DNA of 64,000 bases from Haliscomenobacter sp033763495 (GCF_033763495.1 NZ_JANRKL010000193.1:1-64000), one strand, 5' to 3'. Shown: positions 27,088 to 35,944, counted from the stretch's first letter. Notes: a model not told the origin generated them from the sequence alone. Numbers and translations: made by a program.

Positions 27088-27495
27088 CTAGATCGCCCGC
27101 ATTTTGTTCCCCTTCGCATCATGCGTCACTTCCGCCAGCCCCAATGCCTCCATCAGCGGCGGAACGTACATGCCAAAACGACCCCGATAGCCTTTTTTCA
27201 AGCCATACCAACCTCCTACCGGGTTATTTTCGGCACGGCCCCAGGCTTCTACGGTACCTTCTTTCGCTGGTTTTTGCTCGTCGGCACTGCCAAGTTCCAT
27301 CCAGTCGCCGTGGGCTTTGAGCATCTGGTGCAAGTCTTCCAGGCAGCGGATATCGTAGTGTAAAACGGTTTTCCCTACGGTACACACCAGAATTTCTTTG
27401 CCGTCCTTTTCATCCACATGCATGGTGTATTCACCAGATAGCGGCGGAGTTTTAAGTAACATCGGGTTGGCTTTGGTTCCAATTTTGTTTTTCAT
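27088..27495 (-). CDS. Conserved-looking small protein of unknown function
   Basis: A 135-aa soluble protein without signal peptide or hydrophobic segments. It is mixed alpha/beta and contains TPPLSGEYTMHVDEKDGKE and a Gly/Tyr-rich GGWYGLKKGYRGRFGMY segment. I recognise no family. It ends the ECF sigma operon: 22 bp after the SRPBCC gene, same strand. Confidence 0.6.
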   Translation of the reverse strand: MKNKIGTKANPMLLKTPPLSGEYTMHVDEKDGKEILVCTVGKTVLHYDIRCLEDLHQMLKAHGDWMELGSADEQKPAKEGTVEAWGRAENNPVGGWYGLKKGYRGRFGMYVPPLMEALGLAEVTHDAKGNKMRAI

Positions 27496-27517
27496 GGTAT
27501 TGGGTTTTGGAAATGAG

Positions 27518-27985
27518 TCAATTGGCTTGCATGATGCTTTCGGCTTCCTTTTTCAGGTCGGCCGCGAACTGTTCAAAGGAGGCATCGAAAGGGGGAATAA
27601 AACGGGCGAAGAGTGGAAACATCAGGCCGCCAATTTTTTCCACCATGGAAAAAACAGTGTGACCCTGGTCATTTTTGCTCAGGGTGTACACTCGATTGCC
27701 CATTGCATCACCCCAAACCAATCTTTTACCCGCCTCAAACTCCTTTACCTTTAGCTTAAAGGTTCTTTTGGGGTCCAGCGTGGAGATCAATTGAATGGTT
27801 TCACCCAAGGTAATATTTCCGTTAATGGAGATCACTGTTGAATTCCAACGTGAAAAATCACTGGCATTGGTCAACAAAGACCAGATGATGGAGGCATCAG
27901 CCTGGATGGCGATGCTCACTGCGGTTTCGCGGCTAAAAGTGGTTTTGGTTGTTGCGGCTTTGCCATTTGCTGTTGTAGCACTCAT
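27518..27985 (-). CDS. SRPBCC (START-like/polyketide cyclase) domain protein
   Basis: A 155-aa ligand-binding helix-grip fold protein. The pattern ADASIIWSLLTNASDFSRWNS near residues 30-50 is the SRPBCC N-terminal signature, and the C-terminal helix FDASFEQFAADLKKEAESI is characteristic. It has no catalytic motif and probably binds a small hydrophobic ligand. It lies in the same transcription unit as the ECF sigma factor (78 bp downstream) and may be its regulatory target or partner, which is inference. Confidence 0.82.
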   Translation of the reverse strand: MSATTANGKAATTKTTFSRETAVSIAIQADASIIWSLLTNASDFSRWNSTVISINGNITLGETIQLISTLDPKRTFKLKVKEFEAGKRLVWGDAMGNRVYTLSKNDQGHTVFSMVEKIGGLMFPLFARFIPPFDASFEQFAADLKKEAESIMQAN

Positions 27986-28063
27986 GATGGATGTTTTTTG
28001 ATGCAATGTTGGTTATTAATGCTTGTTTGCGTTTCTGACGAACGAGCAAATAAAAACGATAGG

Positions 28064-28867
28064 CTAAACTTCATTTTTTTTCAAAAAACTTTCCATCACT
28101 TTTCGATTGTGCTCTAAATGATGCAATTGCAATTCGGCAGCACCGGAAGTAAACGGATCAATACCTTGTAAAATTTGCATGCGGAGGTCAAAAAGGTGCT
28201 CTTTGTCTCCTTTTTCGGCGGCCTTGACCATGTCAATTTTGACCGCCTCTTCTTGAAATTTTTGTTGGGGATTAAACACGGCGTTCAACTCCGAACACTG
28301 GTGACAAGTCCCTTCCTTGTTGATCAAGGCACAACGTCCTTCAAATATGCTAATCATTTTGGCCCTGGCCGTATGCAGGTAATATTTGACCATGGCCTCG
28401 CTGGTATCCACAATTTGCAGGATTTCAGCAACCTTAAAATCGTATACTTCCTTGAGTAGAAGGCAGATTTGCTGCTCCAGTGGCAGTGATTTGGCGATAC
28501 AGGTAAAACAAAAAGCAATGTGTTCCTTGATTTCGAAAGCACCTTGGGTGGAACTGTGGCGGATTTGCATGGCTTCCTGAAAGAATTGAGGATTGGACAT
28601 AGCCGCCGATTTACAGATGTCGGTTACGTCTTCCGTCCAGCGTCTTTTAGCCCTCAGTTTGTCTTTGGCAAGATTAGAGGCGATCGAAAATATCCAGGTT
28701 TTGAGTGAAGATTCACCACGGAAGCTTTCAATTTTTTCAGCTGCTTTGAGGTAAGTATCCTGAACAATGTCTTCGGCATCAGCTACACTCGCCGTAATCC
28801 TGAGGATAAAGGATTTGAGTTGACCCTGGATTTGTTCAAATTCGGTGTTTAGGTGGGTGGTGGACAT
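28064..28867 (-). CDS. ECF-type sigma-70 factor with Cys-containing C-terminal extension
   Basis: A 267-aa sigma factor of the ECF class. Region 2 is at about residues 10-75 (DAEDIVQDTYLKA, SLKTWIFSIASNLAKD) and region 4 at about 115-175 (LPLEQQICLLLKEVYDFKVAEIL). The last ~90 residues are an extra domain beginning CALINKEGTCHQCSELNAVF, with three cysteines that could bind zinc. Such C-terminal extensions occur in ECF factors that have no separate anti-sigma factor. It heads an operon with the SRPBCC gene and a gene of unknown function. No cognate anti-sigma gene is adjacent. Confidence 0.87.
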   Translation of the reverse strand: MSTTHLNTEFEQIQGQLKSFILRITASVADAEDIVQDTYLKAAEKIESFRGESSLKTWIFSIASNLAKDKLRAKRRWTEDVTDICKSAAMSNPQFFQEAMQIRHSSTQGAFEIKEHIAFCFTCIAKSLPLEQQICLLLKEVYDFKVAEILQIVDTSEAMVKYYLHTARAKMISIFEGRCALINKEGTCHQCSELNAVFNPQQKFQEEAVKIDMVKAAEKGDKEHLFDLRMQILQGIDPFTSGAAELQLHHLEHNRKVMESFLKKNEV

Positions 28868-28940
28868 AGGTGTGTCGGTTTCTAGTAAGATATTAAAAAC
28901 CAGTAGAATTAATACCAGAATGGAGAGATTTAATCAATTG

Positions 28941-29924
28941 TTAACCTACAATCCGATCCAACCACCAATTGGCTCTGGCTCCAGTGATGCCACTACTCGG
29001 GCAAGTCCCCTCCCCTCGCAATTCCTCCACGATGCTTTGAATCAAAGGTTGTTGGACATGCTCTGGGTAAGGGATGGGGTATTCCATCAAGCCCTCTGCC
29101 GTCTCAACCCGGATGGGCGAGTCGTTGAAAAAAGCAAAACTGATCTTGCCTTTCGAGCCGATGATTTGGGTTTCATCGGTCCGCTGTTCGGGGTTGACGG
29201 TAAAGCACCAGGTGCCTGAGCCCATCACGCCTGAAGCAAACTCAAAATTGGCCACCACCAGGTCATCCGCAGCGTAAAGCCCGGCCTGATTGCGTGCCAT
29301 CCCCTGCACCTGATGGATGTCGCCCAGCAAATACTCCAAAAAATCCAATTGGTGTGAGGCCAAGTCATGAAAATGGCCACCCCCGGAAATCTCGGGATTG
29401 ACCCGCCAACGGGGTTGAGGGTTTTCGGCAATCTCCTCGGCTTGCGGCGGGTTGTGGATGCGCAGGTGCACAAAACGAATGTCGCCAATGACTCCAGAGT
29501 GTACCAATTCGCGGATTTTGAGGAAATTGGGCAAGGAACGGCGATAGTAGGCTACAAAAAGAGGCATCCCGGTTTCCTGGCTCACCTGATTCATCGCCGC
29601 ACACTCGGCACTGTTCATGGCCATGGGTTTTTCGACGTATACTGCCTTTCCCGCACGCATGGCTCGGATGGCGTAATCGGCGTGGACATTGGGAGGAGTG
29701 GCGATATAGATGGCGTTGACTTGGGGGGCTTGCAAAAGGGCATCCACATTGTCGTACCAGCGGGGTACCTGGTGGCGTTGGGCGTAATCGGCAGCTTTAT
29801 CGCGGTCGCGGGCCATCACGGCCACCAGCGTAGAATGAGGTGTTTTGCTGAATGCCGGGCCGCTTTTTTTCTCGGTTACGTTTCCGCAGCCGATCATGCC
29901 CCAATAGATGTGGGATAAAGACAT
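28941..29924 (-). CDS. Gfo/Idh/MocA family NAD(P)-dependent oxidoreductase
   Basis: A 327-aa cytoplasmic dehydrogenase. The Rossmann motif WGMIGCGNVTEK (residues 8-19) is the NAD(P)-binding site, EKPMAM carries the catalytic lysine of the family, and GGHFHDLASHQLDF contains the active-site His in the second domain. The specific sugar or polyol substrate cannot be read. It lies beside an MFS exporter but is separated by palindromic repeats, so operon membership is doubtful. Confidence 0.87.
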   Translation of the reverse strand: MSLSHIYWGMIGCGNVTEKKSGPAFSKTPHSTLVAVMARDRDKAADYAQRHQVPRWYDNVDALLQAPQVNAIYIATPPNVHADYAIRAMRAGKAVYVEKPMAMNSAECAAMNQVSQETGMPLFVAYYRRSLPNFLKIRELVHSGVIGDIRFVHLRIHNPPQAEEIAENPQPRWRVNPEISGGGHFHDLASHQLDFLEYLLGDIHQVQGMARNQAGLYAADDLVVANFEFASGVMGSGTWCFTVNPEQRTDETQIIGSKGKISFAFFNDSPIRVETAEGLMEYPIPYPEHVQQPLIQSIVEELRGEGTCPSSGITGARANWWLDRIVG

Positions 29925-29933
29925 GGTATTTAT

Positions 29934-30014
29934 GTAGGGGCAACCCTTTGTGGTTGCCCACCGCTAAAATAGCAAATAATAATCGTGGGGGCAACCCTAA
30001 GTGGCTGCCCCTAC
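29934..30014. repeat. GTAGGGGC palindrome cluster (copy 1)
   Basis: Outer arms GTAGGGGCA (29934-29942) and TGCCCCTAC (30006-30014) enclose two tandem hairpins, GGGCAACC-GGTTGCCC (29938-29959) and an imperfect relative. The MFS gene's stop TAG is formed by the CTA of CCCCTAC at 30011-30013. The word resembles widely occurring GTAGGGGCAACC repeats in other bacteria (general recollection, not searched). Confidence 0.8.
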
Positions 30015-31240
30015 GATTTGGCAATAGCCAACTTATCTTTTTCCAGATACCGGAAATTCGTATACCCCAAATACACACAAAACAGCAAGGTCACAATACT
30101 CATGTAACCTACCCAGTTGTAATGGATCAATTTTCCGCTCTCAGGGTCTTTGGTCACAATAAATCCAGCTACCAAAGCCGCAAGGCCACTGCCCAACTGC
30201 TGGACACTGCTATTAAAACTCTGAAAGCTTCCCCTCTGCTCTGGATTGACCACACTGGTAATCATCGCACTGGAGGTCACCCCCCGACCAGTCGCCACCG
30301 AAAACCAGAGCCCGAACAAGGCCAAAACCGGAATATACGCCTGCATGGGCGGTAAGTTGGTAATGACAAAAACCATCGGCAGCGCTGAAAAGGTACAAAT
30401 CATAAAAATGAACACCTTTCCGTGAATATCCGACAACCTTCCCAATATGTTCGAAGCAAAAAAGGCCGCGACTCCTCCAACGAGGTATATTAAAGGTGTA
30501 ATGTTTTTGGAAAAACCAACATTAAACTCCATGAAGGGATTGATGAAAGGGATGATGGAAAAATGTCCAAACATGATCAATCCACTAAAAAGTAAGGCGG
30601 TGTACTGGCGGCGATCCGCAAAAACATTCGTGATGACGCTCCACTTGCTGTGCCGTTCAGCCCCCACAGGTTGGATATGCCCCGTCATATTGGGTAAGTA
30701 GCGGATCAACAAGGGAACCAATACAATCCCCAGAATACCCACCAACAAAAATGGAGCATGCCAGGAAATCAGATTGGCCAAATACAAGGCAAAAGGCACC
30801 CCAAAAGTAGAAGCCAATGCAAAGGCCGACATGATGGCCCCCATCGCCGCCCCCCGCCGCTCGTAAGGGAAACTATCCGCCACAATAGATAAAACCTGAG
30901 CTCCAATCAGGCCGCCAAATAAACCAGCAACCGTACGGGCTATAAAGAGGGTGATAAAGGTAGGTGCAAGGCCACAAGCAATGGTGCCAAGTAAAAAACC
31001 AATGTAGGCAAATAGCAATACTTTTTTACGGTCGTAACGATCCACAAAAAAAGCAGCTCCAAAACCAGATACCGCGGCACTGATGGTATAAGCCGACACC
31101 AGTACAGAAAATTGCTGCGGCGACAGATCAAAATAAGGCATTAGGTAATTACCCAAAGGCATGAGGATCATAAAATCCAGAATGTGGGTAAAGTTCAAGG
31201 CCGCCAACAGGATCAGGATAATCCGCTCTCTCCAGCTCAT
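30011..31240 (-). CDS. MFS transporter (multidrug/metabolite exporter type)
   Basis: A 409-aa integral membrane protein with 12 predicted helices. The motif A-like stretch DRYDRKKVLLF follows helix 2, and GLIGAQVLSIVADSFP lies in helix 4/5, as in Bcr/CflA-type drug:H+ antiporters. Substrate unknown. The start MSWRERIILI at 31240 is chosen over the upstream extension, which lacks a helix. The stop codon lies in a dispersed palindrome. Confidence 0.85.
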   Translation of the reverse strand: MSWRERIILILLAALNFTHILDFMILMPLGNYLMPYFDLSPQQFSVLVSAYTISAAVSGFGAAFFVDRYDRKKVLLFAYIGFLLGTIACGLAPTFITLFIARTVAGLFGGLIGAQVLSIVADSFPYERRGAAMGAIMSAFALASTFGVPFALYLANLISWHAPFLLVGILGIVLVPLLIRYLPNMTGHIQPVGAERHSKWSVITNVFADRRQYTALLFSGLIMFGHFSIIPFINPFMEFNVGFSKNITPLIYLVGGVAAFFASNILGRLSDIHGKVFIFMICTFSALPMVFVITNLPPMQAYIPVLALFGLWFSVATGRGVTSSAMITSVVNPEQRGSFQSFNSSVQQLGSGLAALVAGFIVTKDPESGKLIHYNWVGYMSIVTLLFCVYLGYTNFRYLEKDKLAIAKS

Positions 31241-31411
31241 AATGTAGTAGTTGTGTTCGGGTGAAGAAGGTGTTCGAAGGTATGAAACAGTTTCTAAGGA
31301 TAAGGATAGGAACACAAAAAACAAGTTTCGGGTTTCATGGAAGCCAAATCTTTTCCATTTCTATTGGTACATACACTTTTTTTCTAGAAAGACAAATATT
31401 TTTTATCCGCC

Positions 31412-31439
31412 TGTGGAAAAAATGTTAGTCTTTTCCACA
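31412..31439. promoter_or_regulatory. Inverted repeat in the nrdJ upstream region
   Basis: TGTGGAAAA (31412-31420) and TTTTCCACA (31431-31439) are perfect arms 10 nt apart, 64 bp before the nrdJ start. The arrangement is suitable for an operator or a leader hairpin. It does not resemble the NrdR box consensus. Confidence 0.35.
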
Positions 31440-31502
31440 ATTTTGTTTTGGTTTAGTGTGAAAAAAGGAGGAAATTGGACTCCTGATTAAACCAAAAGTT
31501 TT

Positions 31503-34100
31503 ATGATAGCCAAAGACCAGGAACAAATTGCACAACTACAAACCTATTCTTTCGAAGAGGCTGTGGCTGCCAGCACCGAGTATTTTAAAGGCGATAACCT
31601 CGCTGCCAACGTATGGGTAAACAAGTATGCCTTAAAGGATTCCTTTGGCAATATTTATGAGAAAACACCAGAGGACATGCACCGTCGCATTGCCCGGGAG
31701 ATCGCGCGCATCGAGTCCAAGTACCCTAACCCATTGAGTGAAGAAGAAGCTTACGGATTGTTGAAAGATTTTGCCTACATCGTGCCCCAAGGTAGCCCGA
31801 TGGCTGGCATTGGCAATAACTTACAAGTATCCTCGCTGTCCAACTGTTTTGTGATTGGCAACTTTGCCGATTCTTACGGTGGGATCATCCGCACCGATGA
31901 AGAACAGGTGCAACTGATGAAGCGCCGTGGTGGGGTAGGTCACGATTTGTCGCACATTCGCCCCAAAGGTAGCCCAGTGATGAACTCTGCCCTGAGCTCT
32001 ACCGGGATCGTGCCCTTCATGGAGCGCTACTCCAACTCTACCCGCGAAGTAGCTCAGGATGGCCGTCGCGGTGCACTGATGCTGAGTGTATCCAGCAAAC
32101 ACCCCGATGCAGAAGCCTTCATCGACGCAAAATTGGAGCAGGGCAAAGTAACCGGTGCCAACGTATCCGTACGCATCGACGACGAATTTATGCGCGCCGC
32201 CATGAGTGGCACCCCTTACAAGCAGCAGTTCCCGGTTGATTCGCCCAATCCCAAAATGACCAAGGAGATCGATGCTTCGGCCCTTTGGGACAAAATCATC
32301 TACAACGCCTGGAAATCGGCAGAGCCGGGGGTATTGTTCTGGGATACTGTGATTCGGGAATCTGTGCCAGATTGTTACGCTGACTTGGGCTATCGTACCA
32401 GTTCAACCAATCCTTGTGGCGAAATTCCCCTTTCTCCCTACGACAGCTGCCGCCTCTTGGCGTTGAACCTGTACAGCTACGTTGAAAAGCCCTTCACTCC
32501 TGAAGCGCGTTTCAACTTTGAAAAATTTGCGGAACATGCCCAATTGGCCCAGCGCATCATGGACGATATCATCGACATGGAGATGGAAAAAATTGACCGC
32601 ATCATCGAAAAAATTGAAAAAGACCCGGAAGCCCGCGACCTGAAAGACGTGGAATACGAGCTTTGGAATAAGGTACGCACCGCTTGTATTGGCGGTCGCC
32701 GTACGGGTGTGGGCATTACTGCTGAAGGCGACACCCTGGCTGCATTGGGCTTGCGCTATGGCAGCGACGAAGGCATCGAAATGTCTGTAAAAATTCACCA
32801 ATGCCTGGCCATCAATGCCTATCGCTCGTCTGTAGAAATGGCGCGTGACCGCGGGGCCTTCCCCATTTACGATACCCAGCGGGAGGCTAACAACCCTTTC
32901 ATCCAGCGTTTGGCCGCTGCCGACCCACAGTTGTACGCCGACATGCAGCGCTACGGCCGCCGCAACATCGCCCTGCTGACCATCGCACCTACGGGCACCA
33001 CCAGTTTGATGACCCAAACCACTTCGGGGATCGAACCGGTATTTATGGTGAGCTACAAGCGCCGCCGCAAGGTAAATCCCAACGACAAAGACGTCAAAGT
33101 GGCTTTCATCGATGAGGTGGGCGACCACTGGGAAGAATACAACGTGTTCCACCACAAATTCCTCGATTGGCTCCAGCAAAATGGTTACAATGTAGATGAG
33201 GTGACCAAAATGAGCGCCGAGGAATTGCAACCCATTATTGAAAAATCCCCCTACTATAAGGCCAGTGCCAATGATGTAGATTGGGTGCAAAAGGTAAAAA
33301 TGCAGGGTGCCATCCAAAAATGGGTGGATCACTCCATCAGCGTAACGGTCAACATCCCGGAAGATACTTCCGTGGACATGGTCAAGCGCATTTACCAAAC
33401 GGCCTGGGAAGAGGGCTGCAAGGGTTGTACCATTTACCGCGATGGTTCCCGCTCTGGCGTTTTGATCTCTTCGGAGAAGAAAGACAAAAAAGCAAAAAAG
33501 GGTGCCAATGGCCAGTCTTCCAATGGCAACGGCCACGCCAAGTTTGGAGAGGCCCACTATCCCGAGCGCCCCGATCGCCTGGAAGCCAAAATTGTACGCT
33601 TCATGAACAACGACAAGCAGTGGATCGCCGTAATCGGCCTGCTGGAAGGTCGTCCTTATGAAGTTTTCACTGGCGCTGCTATCGACACCTTCAAGTTGCC
33701 ACCCTACGTAGAAACGGGTTGGGTCAACAAAGCCAAAGGTGAAGATGGCCGCAACCGCTACGACTTCCAGTTCATGGATCGCGACGGTTACCGCGTGACT
33801 ATCGAAGGCCTCAGCCGCAGCTTCAACAAGGAATATTGGAACTACGCCAAACTGATCTCCGGCGTACTCCGCCTGGGTATGCCCATCCAAAAAGTGGTCG
33901 ACCTGGTCGAAGGCCTCAACGCCGACGAGGATTACATCAACACCTGGAAAAATGGGGTGGTTCGCGCCCTAAAAACGCTGGTGCCTGATGGGACGAAGGC
34001 GGCGAAGGCAGAGTGCCCATCTTGTGGGGCTGCGCATGGATTAGTGTATAAGGAAGGGTGTTTGAGTTGTGTGAGTTGTGGGTATTCGAAGTGTAATTGA
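31503..34100 (+). CDS. nrdJ: Adenosylcobalamin-dependent (class II) ribonucleotide reductase
   Basis: Makes deoxyribonucleotides from ribonucleotides using coenzyme B12, so growth does not depend on oxygen or an iron radical subunit. The 865-aa protein has the large-subunit fold. SNCFVIGNFADSYGG (about residue 116), the active-site loop STNPCGEIPLS, and TIAPTGTTS are typical. A low-complexity linker (KKDKKAKKGANGQSSNGNGH) precedes a C-terminal domain ending in a zinc ribbon-like CPSCG...CVSCGYSKC with the terminal reducible cysteines. It starts at ATG 31503. Codon use matches the neighbours. No adjacent nrdA/nrdB or cobalamin riboswitch was seen. Confidence 0.95.
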   Translation: MIAKDQEQIAQLQTYSFEEAVAASTEYFKGDNLAANVWVNKYALKDSFGNIYEKTPEDMHRRIAREIARIESKYPNPLSEEEAYGLLKDFAYIVPQGSPMAGIGNNLQVSSLSNCFVIGNFADSYGGIIRTDEEQVQLMKRRGGVGHDLSHIRPKGSPVMNSALSSTGIVPFMERYSNSTREVAQDGRRGALMLSVSSKHPDAEAFIDAKLEQGKVTGANVSVRIDDEFMRAAMSGTPYKQQFPVDSPNPKMTKEIDASALWDKIIYNAWKSAEPGVLFWDTVIRESVPDCYADLGYRTSSTNPCGEIPLSPYDSCRLLALNLYSYVEKPFTPEARFNFEKFAEHAQLAQRIMDDIIDMEMEKIDRIIEKIEKDPEARDLKDVEYELWNKVRTACIGGRRTGVGITAEGDTLAALGLRYGSDEGIEMSVKIHQCLAINAYRSSVEMARDRGAFPIYDTQREANNPFIQRLAAADPQLYADMQRYGRRNIALLTIAPTGTTSLMTQTTSGIEPVFMVSYKRRRKVNPNDKDVKVAFIDEVGDHWEEYNVFHHKFLDWLQQNGYNVDEVTKMSAEELQPIIEKSPYYKASANDVDWVQKVKMQGAIQKWVDHSISVTVNIPEDTSVDMVKRIYQTAWEEGCKGCTIYRDGSRSGVLISSEKKDKKAKKGANGQSSNGNGHAKFGEAHYPERPDRLEAKIVRFMNNDKQWIAVIGLLEGRPYEVFTGAAIDTFKLPPYVETGWVNKAKGEDGRNRYDFQFMDRDGYRVTIEGLSRSFNKEYWNYAKLISGVLRLGMPIQKVVDLVEGLNADEDYINTWKNGVVRALKTLVPDGTKAAKAECPSCGAAHGLVYKEGCLSCVSCGYSKCN

Positions 34101-34118
34101 GAAGATAAAAAATAAAAA

Positions 34119-34146
34119 GCCGGGTCGTCTGTATTGGTGACCCGGC
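34119..34146 (+). terminator. Hairpin after nrdJ
   Basis: GCCGGGTC (34119-34126) and GACCCGGC (34139-34146) form an 8-bp GC-rich stem 18 bp after the nrdJ stop. A run of A precedes it but no T-tract follows, so it would work better for the opposite strand. Confidence 0.5.
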
Positions 34147-34180
34147 ATCAAATGATACAGATGAGAAAAAAACTATTCCT

Positions 34181-34846
34181 TTGGATATATTGAAAACTAT
34201 TCAAGATACTGTTGATAAGGCTAATAAAAATGAGTTTATCTGCTCAGAAGTATCAATTGATACACTTTTAACACTTCGCGACAACGAAATAGATTCTATT
34301 TTCTACTTCAAAGTCGTCTCATGTCGAGAGGAACGCGGCAAGACACTTTATTCTTTAGAATACCTACCTTCTAATGGAGCGAGCCAAGGAGTTTTTAAAG
34401 ACTCCGTCGCCATAGATGGTTTCAAAACTCATTTGGATAATTGGCTTAATCTACTTAGTGAATATAATCTATCATATCCTTTATTCGAGGACCCTATTTT
34501 AAACACCTATTACAACGAATTATCGCCAAGTTTTGAAATCCTTGAACCCGACGCGGATACAGCCCCATATAATTTTGAAAAACAAGCATATATAACAAAT
34601 ATTTACAACAAATTAATTGAGTTGATTTTGAAAGAAAAACCAAATGAGGATCAAGAAGAAGCAGAGCACATTATAAGTATGATCGAGGTTAACAAAAAAC
34701 AAATTCCCAAGCAGGCAAAGAAGAAAGTTATTGAAAACCTCAAAAGAGTTGTTGCTCACTGTTTCAAGTATAGCTTTGAAGTGGGCAAATCAATCGCCGC
34801 AGACGTTATAGTAGAAGTAGGTAAGAGATTATTAACGGGTGGGTAA
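34181..34846 (+). CDS. AT-rich orphan protein of unknown function
   Basis: A 221-aa soluble protein with no family I recognise. It is acidic, has a helical C-terminal half, and ends VGKSIAADVIVEVGKRLLTGG, a hydrophobic terminal helix. It has more A/T-rich codons (AAT, TTA, ATA) than the flanking genes, which suggests recent transfer. The only in-frame start I find after the upstream stop is TTG at 34181, so the real start is uncertain; no in-frame ATG lies upstream. It sits between nrdJ and the REP array, with no obvious partner gene. Confidence 0.65.
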   Translation: MDILKTIQDTVDKANKNEFICSEVSIDTLLTLRDNEIDSIFYFKVVSCREERGKTLYSLEYLPSNGASQGVFKDSVAIDGFKTHLDNWLNLLSEYNLSYPLFEDPILNTYYNELSPSFEILEPDADTAPYNFEKQAYITNIYNKLIELILKEKPNEDQEEAEHIISMIEVNKKQIPKQAKKKVIENLKRVVAHCFKYSFEVGKSIAADVIVEVGKRLLTGG

Positions 34847-34863
34847 AGCACAATATTTCTATT

Positions 34864-35131
34864 CAACCGCTCCCGCGGTTGCCACCCACCCCCAACCATC
34901 CTTATCCCCGGACGACCGGGGCTATTCAGAATTCAACCGCTACCGCGGTTTGTAGTGGCAAAAAAATCAATGGCCTATACCTCATAATCTGGCTCAGGCC
35001 ACGCCCTAAAATCGAACATAAACCACTAAAAATCACACCTCCCCGCAATCGCGGAGCTATTCAATTCTGAATAGCCCCGGTCGTCCGGGGTAAAATCCGT
35101 ACCTAAGGTTTTCACACCCGCGGATGCGGTT
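34864..35131. repeat. REP-like palindrome block 1 (left of RAYT)
   Basis: Ordered palindromes: CAACCGC-TCCC-GCGGTTG (34864-34881), CCCCGG-ACGA-CCGGGG (34906-34921) and AACCGC-TACC-GCGGTT (34935-34950). After a ~125-bp spacer these recur inverted, as CCCCGG-TCGT-CCGGGG (35075-35090) and the GCGGATGCGGTTGAAC form of the first palindrome (ends ~35131). Inverted pairs of REPs with a spacer are the REPIN arrangement. Confidence 0.85.
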
Positions 35132-35210
35132 GAACCACTCTACTCCCAACACCAAAACACAACAAAATTTTCAATCTTCAAGGGCGATTCAAACTCCCTA
35201 AAATTCAATT

Positions 35211-35481
35211 CAACCGCTCCCGCGGTTGCCGCCCACCCCGACCATTCCCTTATCCCCGGACGACCGGGGCTATTCAAAATTCAACCGCTACCGCGGTTTG
35301 TAGTGGCAAAAAATCAATGGCCTATGCCTCATAACCTGGCTGAGGCCATACCTTAAAATCGAACATAAACCACTCACCATCAGGCCTCCCAAGAATCGCG
35401 GCAGCGATTCAATTCTGAATAGCCCCGGTCGTCCGGGGTAAAAATCGGCACCTCAGGTTTTCACAACCGCGGATGCGGTTG
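35211..35481. repeat. REP-like palindrome block 2, direct duplicate of block 1
   Basis: Same order and spacing as block 1: CAACCGC-TCCC-GCGGTTG (35211-35228), CCCCGG-ACGA-CCGGGG (35254-35269), AACCGC-TACC-GCGGTT (35283-35298), then inverted CCCCGG-TCGT-CCGGGG (35423-35438) and the rightmost GCGGATGCGGTTGAAC form. The two ~270-bp units are clearly similar over most of their length, including the spacer (TGGCAAAAAATCAATGGCCT), and so look like a segmental duplication. Block 2 ends ~17 bp before the RAYT gene's 3' end. Confidence 0.85.
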
Positions 35482-35497
35482 AACCGTCCGACCCCAT

Positions 35498-35944
35498 TCA
35501 ATCCAGGTATTTTTCATCAAACTCAATTCCATGCTCCCGGAACAATTCGATCAATTCTTCGCGATAGGTTTTGGTTCGATGGTGCTCCTCCTGGTTTTTC
35601 ACATATTCAATGAGGGTATCTTTATCCCTGTAGGAATGGGTGAATGCTCCATACCCGTCTTGCCATGAATCAAACTTGGGGAATAGATTTTTCTCCTTGA
35701 TAAAATCGCTACTCGCCAATTTGATGTCTTTGACCAAAGAAGCCAAAGCTACAGATGGGTGAATGTGTAGCGCGATATGAAGGTGGTCTTCCACCCCATT
35801 GATCCGGTACAAATGACATTTTTTCTTCTTCAAAATCCCCCAAATGTAATTAAACAGCTCCTGCCGATTTTCCTTGACCAAAATAGCTTCGCGGTATTTG
35901 GTGCCAAATACGATGTGGTACAAAATTTGTGTGTAGGTACGCAT
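35498..35944 (-). CDS. REP-associated tyrosine transposase (RAYT, IS200/IS605 TnpA-like)
   Basis: A 148-aa single-strand DNA transposase of the Y1/HUH class. HUH motif His54-Leu-His56 (EDHLHIALHIHP), with the catalytic tyrosine in LIEYVKNQ (Tyr114), matching the TnpA pattern Y-x-x-N-Q. Length and motif spacing fit RAYT/IS200-type TnpA. No TnpB, no IS ends and no target duplications were seen, and REP-like palindromes flank it on both sides, so it is better read as a domesticated RAYT. The start at 35944 (MRTYTQILYH) is chosen; the upstream frame adds non-conserved residues. Confidence 0.9.
   Translation of the reverse strand: MRTYTQILYHIVFGTKYREAILVKENRQELFNYIWGILKKKKCHLYRINGVEDHLHIALHIHPSVALASLVKDIKLASSDFIKEKNLFPKFDSWQDGYGAFTHSYRDKDTLIEYVKNQEEHHRTKTYREELIELFREHGIEFDEKYLD

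Noticed and set aside
31325..31502. Cobalamin riboswitch upstream of nrdJ
   Set aside because: No B12-box-like sequence was seen in the ~180 bp upstream; only a small inverted repeat.
32403..33890. A 495-codon open frame on the minus strand opposite nrdJ
   Set aside because: It is the mirror frame of a conserved enzyme; its composition is a by-product of the codon usage, and it has no signal, motif or promoter of its own.
35498..35944. Active IS200/IS605 insertion sequence
   Set aside because: No TnpB, no IS end structures (subterminal hairpins with specific cleavage sites) and the flanks match REP blocks.
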